DNA of 64,000 bases, taken from Rubellimicrobium mesophilum DSM 19309. Lineage in GTDB: Bacteria > Pseudomonadota > Alphaproteobacteria > Rhodobacterales > Rhodobacteraceae. Position 1 is the stretch's first letter. The number at the start of each line of letters is the position of its first letter. The position numbers and the translations under genes were made by a program. Shown in pieces: positions 59,782 through 64,000 of the stretch. The stretch spans positions 203,933 to 267,932 of the forward strand of contig NZ_KK088521.1 in NCBI RefSeq assembly GCF_000600335.2, given 5' to 3'. The notes below the pieces were generated by a model. It did not search any database. It was given only the letters and a program-made list of their open reading frames with translations, and had not been told where the DNA came from.

Positions 59782-59994
59782 TCACGCGCCCGCGAAGGGA
59801 CCTCGGCTGCGGCCGCCGGCCCCGGGGAGGTGGTGGAACAGCATCGCATGGGCAGGGATGCGGTTCAGGCGCGGCGGGACGAACGCCCGCCTCTCGGCGT
59901 CGAGGCGGGCGAAGCTGGCCCCTTCGAGGGCCAGGGTGAGGATCAGGCGATCCGGCCGATGCGGGAGGGTCCCACTCGCGTCCGAGGCGCCCAT
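59782..59994 (-). pseudogene. Truncated 2'-5' RNA ligase-family remnant
   Basis: 70 codons, starting MGASDASGTLPHRPDRLILT. The part LTLALEGASFARLDAERRAF then VPPRLNRIPAHAMLFHHLPG resembles the first strands of 2'-5' RNA ligase/cyclic phosphodiesterase proteins, including their first catalytic HxL-like region (HAMLF). The frame then ends after about 17 unrelated residues, and the second half with the second HxT motif is absent; the secE promoter begins at once. A whole family member would be about 170-200 residues. It looks like the front of a gene cut by a deletion and is probably not functional. Confidence 0.6.
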
Positions 59995-60018
59995 GCCGCG
60001 GCGACCGGCCCCGCCCGG

Positions 60019-60534
60019 TCAGGGCAGGACGTAGGTCATGTCCACCATGGTGTAGGACGATGTGGCCCCGTTCGCATGGACGATGGTGGCCGTGGCGGCG
60101 ATGGTCCCCGTCCCGGTCAGGCCCTCCAGCGCACCCGTCCCGCTGCCGCTCACCACCGTGTTGGAGCCGGTGCAGGTGTCGGGGTCGATCGTCCCCTCGC
60201 AGCTCCATTCCGAGACGAAGGTGGCGCCCCCCGGGGCGATGTGGGTGCAGAAGCCCGCGCCCTTCTGCCGGTTGGCGCCGATGTCGATGTCGAGCCAGCC
60301 GGGGCACTGCACGGCCACGTTGTCGAAGCGGGGGTCGCCGGCGCCATGGGTGGTCGACATCCCCGTGAGGTCGCCGACCCAGTAGAGGTGGTCGTCCGCC
60401 AGGCTGTAGGTCGTCCCCGTCCCGCCATAGGCGAAGTAGGCGTCGTCGACGGTGATCTCCTCCGCCCTTGCGGAGGCCCCGCCGGCCAGGAGCAGGATGG
60501 CCCCAAGGACCGGGCCGGTTGCTCGTGTCGTCAT
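60019..60534 (-). CDS. Secreted hypothetical protein
   Basis: 171 residues from ATG 60534 with an AGGGAGG ribosome-binding site. The N-terminus is a signal peptide, GPVLGAILLLAGGASARA followed by EE, so it is probably exported. The mature part is beta-like, Gly/Thr/Ser-rich, with cysteines near CPGWLDI, GFCTHI, WSCEGT and DTCTGS that could form two disulfides. No known domain is recognised. It lies apart from its neighbours on the minus strand; no operon partner is evident. Confidence 0.65.
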   Translation of the reverse strand: MTTRATGPVLGAILLLAGGASARAEEITVDDAYFAYGGTGTTYSLADDHLYWVGDLTGMSTTHGAGDPRFDNVAVQCPGWLDIDIGANRQKGAGFCTHIAPGGATFVSEWSCEGTIDPDTCTGSNTVVSGSGTGALEGLTGTGTIAATATIVHANGATSSYTMVDMTYVLP

Positions 60535-60657
60535 GTCGTCAACCTCCCTCTGCAATGCACCGCGCCGGACCCCCTGGGGAGGGAGCCGACGGGGGAAGGT
60601 TAGCACGAATCCTCACGCCTGTGTGATCGTCGTGGTCCTGGGCCCGGGGGCCTACCC

Positions 60658-61029
60658 TCAGGCGGTCCCGGGCAGGGCCTCGCGCAGGAGGCGGAACGGC
60701 TCCACCGCGATGCGCCCGAGCTCGCGCCGCAGCGCCTCGGAGCCGAAGTAGGCCTCGGCCGCCTTGCTCAGGACGTGGAAGGCCCCCTCCTCCGCCGTCC
60801 GCATCCGGTCGAGCACGGCGGGCGTCAGCCCCACGCGGGGCAGCGAGGTCGCCACCGTCATGCAGGCGGCCACGTCCGCGACGATGGTGTCGCCGTCGTC
60901 CCCCTCCGCCAGCTCGGCCGAGGGCAGGCCCACGATCCGCATCGCGTCGCGCTGGCGCTGGTAGGAGGTCATGAAGGCCTGCGCCAGGACGCGGGCGCGG
61001 CGGGTGGTCAGGTCGGCGATCTCGGACAT
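60658..61029 (-). CDS. Hypothetical protein, all-helical
   Basis: 123 residues starting MSEIADLTTRRARVLAQAFM, with no recognised domain. The sequence reads as several amphipathic helices, with RQRDAMRIVGLPSAELAEGD and TPAVLDRMRTAEEGAFHVLS. No signal peptide, membrane segment or cysteine cluster is seen. It lies between tRNA-Trp and the secreted protein gene. Composition is like its neighbours. Function unknown. Confidence 0.55.
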   Translation of the reverse strand: MSEIADLTTRRARVLAQAFMTSYQRQRDAMRIVGLPSAELAEGDDGDTIVADVAACMTVATSLPRVGLTPAVLDRMRTAEEGAFHVLSKAAEAYFGSEALRRELGRIAVEPFRLLREALPGTA

Positions 61030-61191
61030 GGGCGGGCTCCGTGCTCGCCCCCTTGGTAGACCCGAGGTGGAGCGGAATTTGCACCGCCCCGCGTCCGAAA
61101 TGCGGCGGACTGTGGCGCGCGCGCCCAGAAGCCCGGCGACCCGGCCGAGCCCCCTCGGGGCGCCGCCGCGCGAACAGGATCGGGAGGAACG

Positions 61192-61267
61192 TGGCAGGGG
61201 CAGCAGGGTTCGAACCCGCGACCTACGGTTTTGGAGACCGTCGCTCTACCGGCTGAGCTATACCCCT
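61192..61267 (-). tRNA. tRNA-Trp (anticodon CCA)
   Basis: On the minus strand AGGGGTA pairs with TGCCCCT, the anticodon stem ACGGT/ACCGT holds loop CTCCAAA giving CCA, and GGGTTCGAACCC forms the T arm; discriminator G and encoded CCA follow. The tuf-tRNA-Trp-secE order is ancestral in many bacteria, but here about 2.5 kb separates tRNA-Trp from tuf. Confidence 0.95.
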
Positions 61268-61312
61268 AGGCCGACCCCGCACTAGCCCACCCGCCGCCGG
61301 GGATCAAGAGGG

Positions 61313-61999
61313 TCAGGCCGTGGCCAGCACGTCCCCTTCGATCCGCCGCGCCTCCTCCTCCGACAGCCCCAGCGCCCGGGCGAGCCTGTCGAGGTAGTCC
61401 ACTTCCATCGGATGATCCCGCCCGCACAGGAGCGCCGAGGCCGCGTAGACCTCGCGCCTCTCCTGGCCGCCGGTGACGCGGGCGGCGATGCTCTCCGGGT
61501 CCGAGGGCGCCCGCAGCGCCTCGTCCATGAGGGCGCGGACCGCCTCGGGCGCGTCGTCCATCTCGGCCTCGATGGCGCTTTGCTCCTCCTCGTCGATGTG
61601 GCCGTCGGCCTTGGCGGCGGCGACCATGGCGATCAGGATCGTGTGGGCCCGGTCCTCCGCGTCCCGGTCGCCGAGTTGCCCGATGGCCCGTTCGGAGGGG
61701 AGCGCGTGCTGCCCGCCCCCCTTGCTCCAGGCGTCCATCGCGATCTTGCCCAGCGCGCCCAGGCCGCCGATCAGCAGCGCGTTCCGCGAGAAGCTGCTGC
61801 GCCGCCGGCTTCCCAGCAGCATCGCGGCCACGCCCAGAGCGGCGCCCCCGGCGAGGCCGGTCTGCCGCAGCCGCTGGCGCGAGGCCGGGTCGTCGCCCAC
61901 CCCCAGGCGCTCGGCGGCCGCGTCCTCGGCCTGCTGGGCGAGGGCCCGGCCCTCGGTCAGGAGACGTTCGAGAATCGTGCGGGCGGTGGCGTCGGTCAT
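61313..61999 (-). CDS. DUF533 / TerB-like protein
   Basis: 228 residues from ATG 61999. A short hydrophobic Gly-rich segment (GLAGGAALGVAAMLLG) in the first third is followed by a helical domain with VAAAKADGHIDEEEQSAIEA near 148-167, the acidic D-G-H-I-D pattern of the DUF533/TerB tellurite-resistance-like fold. The function of such proteins is unclear; some are membrane-associated. It ends about 45 bases from tRNA-Trp and is divergent from the acyltransferase-like gene. Confidence 0.75.
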   Translation of the reverse strand: MTDATARTILERLLTEGRALAQQAEDAAAERLGVGDDPASRQRLRQTGLAGGAALGVAAMLLGSRRRSSFSRNALLIGGLGALGKIAMDAWSKGGGQHALPSERAIGQLGDRDAEDRAHTILIAMVAAAKADGHIDEEEQSAIEAEMDDAPEAVRALMDEALRAPSDPESIAARVTGGQERREVYAASALLCGRDHPMEVDYLDRLARALGLSEEEARRIEGDVLATA

Positions 62000-62112
62000 G
62001 GCGGGCCTCCTTGGCTGACTTCCGAAGGGGCAGATAGGGCGCACGGTCCGCTCCTCCAAGGCTTGCCCGTCCCCGCGCGCCCGCGCTATCGCCGCCCGGG
62101 GGAGGGACCACG

Positions 62113-62835
62113 ATGCGCCCGCGCAAATGGCTCGAACGGCAGCCCTGGATCACGGACGGTCTCGGTGGCCTCCTGGGCCTCTGGGTCCGCCTCTGCGTCG
62201 CCACCACCCGGTGGGAGCGGCGCGGCGAATCCGAGGTCGAGGCCGCGCTGCGCGAGGGGCCGATCGTCGTGGTGCTCTGGCACGAGGGGCTCGCCATGGT
62301 CGGCGTCCACTGGCGCCGCGACTGGGGGCCCGTCGCCGCCCTCCACACCCCGCGCTTCGCGGGCCGGGTCGCGGGGGGGCTCCTGCGGCACGTGGGCCTC
62401 GTCCCGGTCGCCATGGACTCCCGCAAGGGCAACATGTCGGCCTCGCGCGAGGTCCTGCGCCGCCAGCGCGAGGGGCAGAGCGTCGGCCTCACCGGCGACG
62501 GGCCGCAGGGTCCGGCGCGCGTGATGAAGGACGCGCCGCTCGAATGGGCGCGGGCCACGGGGCGGCCGGTCTTCGTCTACGGCGCCGCCACCCGCCGCCA
62601 CCTGCGCCTAGGAAGCTGGGACCGCACGATCCTGCCCAAGCCCTTCAGCCAGGGCGCCGTCGTCTGGCGCCTGTGGCGCCGCGACCTCCCCCGCCGCGTC
62701 GATCCCGCGACCCATGCCGGGATGCTGCAAAGCCTCACCGAGGCGCTGAACGCCGCCAGCGCCGAGGCCCGCGCGCTGGCCGGGCTGGGGCCGGAGGGCG
62801 GAATCAGTCGCCGGCCCGAGCCGGATCGCCCGTAG
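62113..62835 (+). CDS. DUF374-type lysophospholipid acyltransferase-like protein
   Basis: 240 residues. The N-terminal helix, LWHEGLAMV at 55-63 with His57, and GLTGDGPQGPARVMKDAPLE near 124-143 are the DUF374 pattern, related to LpxL-type and glycerolipid acyltransferases. It is likely membrane-associated and acylates a lipid or a lipid A precursor; the substrate is unknown. The last residues EPDRP and the TAG stop at 62833-62835 belong to the REP-like element, as in endonuclease V. Confidence 0.8.
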   Translation: MRPRKWLERQPWITDGLGGLLGLWVRLCVATTRWERRGESEVEAALREGPIVVVLWHEGLAMVGVHWRRDWGPVAALHTPRFAGRVAGGLLRHVGLVPVAMDSRKGNMSASREVLRRQREGQSVGLTGDGPQGPARVMKDAPLEWARATGRPVFVYGAATRRHLRLGSWDRTILPKPFSQGAVVWRLWRRDLPRRVDPATHAGMLQSLTEALNAASAEARALAGLGPEGGISRRPEPDRP

Positions 62836-62856
62836 GGCGGGCTCCGGCCCGCGAGC
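62831..62856. repeat. REP-like repeat, solo arm (copy 3)
   Basis: CGTAGGGCGGGCTCCGGCCC followed by GCG matches the left arm at 18254-18279 and 47187-47212. No right arm is visible within 150 bases. It supplies the stop of the acyltransferase-like gene. Confidence 0.7.
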
Positions 62857-62956
62857 ACGTCGGAAGGCTGGCCCCAGGACCGGCCCGCCTCCGCCGCGCC
62901 TTTGCCTTGACAGCCTGCCTCCCAGGCCATCCTTCCCGCGCAGGAGGAGCCCCGCC

Positions 62957-63610
62957 GTGACCCCTATCATCACCGCCTTCGAACGCTCGCCCGACGGCGG
63001 CAAGGGACTGGCCCGCGACATGCGCGTCCGCTGGGCGCTCGAGGAGGTCGGCCAGCCCTACGACGTCCGCCTCGTCTCGTTCCGCGAGATGAAGGAGCCC
63101 GAGCACCGGGCGCGTCACCCCTTCGGCCAGATCCCGACCTACGAGGAGGGCGACCTCGTCCTCTTCGAGTCGGGCGCCATCGTCCTCCACGTCGCGGAGC
63201 GCCGTGCCGGGCTGCTGCCGGACGACCCGAACGCCCGCGCCCGCGCCATCGCCTGGATGTTCGCCGCGCTCGGCACCGTGGAGCCGCCGATCCTGGAGCG
63301 CGCGACCGCCGTGATCGCGGAGCGCGACAAGCCCTGGACCAAGGAGCGCCTGCCCCTCGTCGACGACCGCATCCGCGTCCGGCTGGGCGATCTCTCGGCC
63401 CATCTGGGTGGGGCCGACTGGCTCGACGGCGGGTTCAGCGCGGGCGACCTCCTGATGGTGCACGCGCTGCTCCGGCTGGGCGCATCGGGCCTGCTGGACG
63501 AATACCCGAACCTCGCCGCCTATGTTGCCCGAGCCCAGGCGCGGCCCGCCTACCAGCGGGCGTTCGAGGCGCAGCGGGCGGTGTTCACCGGAGAGTCGCC
63601 GAGGTCCTGA
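62957..63610 (+). CDS. Glutathione S-transferase family protein
   Basis: 217 residues from a GTG start at 62957, preceded by AGGAGG (62942-62948). The thioredoxin-like N-terminal domain has [12 protein letters not shown] with cis-Pro60 in the QIP turn and [11 protein letters not shown] with Glu71-Ser72, the glutathione gamma-Glu contact. The C-terminal domain is all helical, with [20 protein letters not shown]. It probably conjugates or binds glutathione; the substrate is not known. It is convergent with tuf copy 2. Confidence 0.88.
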   Translation: MTPIITAFERSPDGGKGLARDMRVRWALEEVGQPYDVRLVSFREMKEPEHRARHPFGQIPTYEEGDLVLFESGAIVLHVAERRAGLLPDDPNARARAIAWMFAALGTVEPPILERATAVIAERDKPWTKERLPLVDDRIRVRLGDLSAHLGGADWLDGGFSAGDLLMVHALLRLGASGLLDEYPNLAAYVARAQARPAYQRAFEAQRAVFTGESPRS

Positions 63611-63694
63611 CCGCCGCAGCGGCTCGGGGCCGACCTTTCCCGAAGGATCGCGCTGGGCGGGCGCCCCCTCCTTCTCCGCATGGGCCCGAAAACG

Positions 63695-63722
63695 AAAAAG
63701 GGGCGCCCCGAAGGACGCCCCT
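63695..63722 (-). terminator. Intrinsic terminator after tuf copy 2
   Basis: On the minus strand AGGGGCG pairs with CGCCCCT around a loop, followed by TTTTT (63695-63699). It lies about 25 bases past the tuf stop. Confidence 0.85.
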
Positions 63723-63746
63723 TGGTCCAGAGCCTGGGCCCTAGCC

Positions 63747-64000
<254 letters not shown>

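Overview
The window is a high-GC (roughly two thirds G+C by eye) chromosomal segment of an alphaproteobacterium, most likely a member of the Rhodobacteraceae/Roseobacter group. This rests on the merged rpoBC, str, S10, spc and alpha ribosomal clusters, the general amino-acid transporter aapJQMP, an ATP12 chaperone gene near rarA, crcB and rluC, and the rpmH-rnpA-yidD-ttcA-yidC-engB-argB block. The species cannot be named from the sequence alone.

Layout. 1-7830: a minus-strand surface-polysaccharide cluster (large two-domain glycosyltransferase, serine-hydrolase-like protein, GSCFA protein, sulfotransferase-like protein, methyltransferase/coiled-coil protein, and the start of a nucleotide-sugar dehydrogenase). 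It is visibly less GC-rich than the rest and sits on the 3' side of a tRNA-Arg(ACG) gene (8323-8399), so it may be an acquired island. 8494-9967: a membrane sensor histidine kinase. 10162-18258: a plus-strand housekeeping run with rpmH, rnpA, yidD, ttcA, yidC, a MOSC protein, engB, argB, a 4Fe-4S protein, a SixA-like phosphatase and endonuclease V, with one opposed Lar-like zinc-ribbon gene. 18499-26627, minus strand: aapPMQJ, ATP12, rluC, crcB, rarA. 26732-45921: the full str-S10-spc-alpha super-cluster from rpsL to rplQ. 46227-47120: a DMT-family permease. 47574-59714: rpoC, rpoB, rplL, rplJ, rplA, rplK, nusG, secE. 59782-63610: small accessory genes, a truncated gene remnant and tRNA-Trp(CCA). 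63747-64000: the 3' end of a second tuf gene, identical to the first over all visible coding sequence except the stop codon.

The main functional theme is transcription and translation: most of the ribosomal proteins, the RNA polymerase core subunits (alpha, beta, beta'), EF-Tu, EF-G, NusG, SecE, SecY and YidC are encoded here. Five or six promoter-like sequences with 17-bp spacers precede the main units, and three hairpin terminators close them.

A caution for any reader: seven genes, including the essential rpoB (twice), rplB, rplF and engB, are broken by single-base indels, mostly in G/C homopolymers. Each repair restores an expected reading frame and length. These look like consensus errors in the sequence, not pseudogenes. 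I found no convincing novel defence or mobile system. The most notable items are the REP-like inverted repeats that supply gene stop codons, the rnpA frame that stays open across rpmH, the 2'-5' RNA ligase-like remnant upstream of secE, and the island-like polysaccharide cluster.
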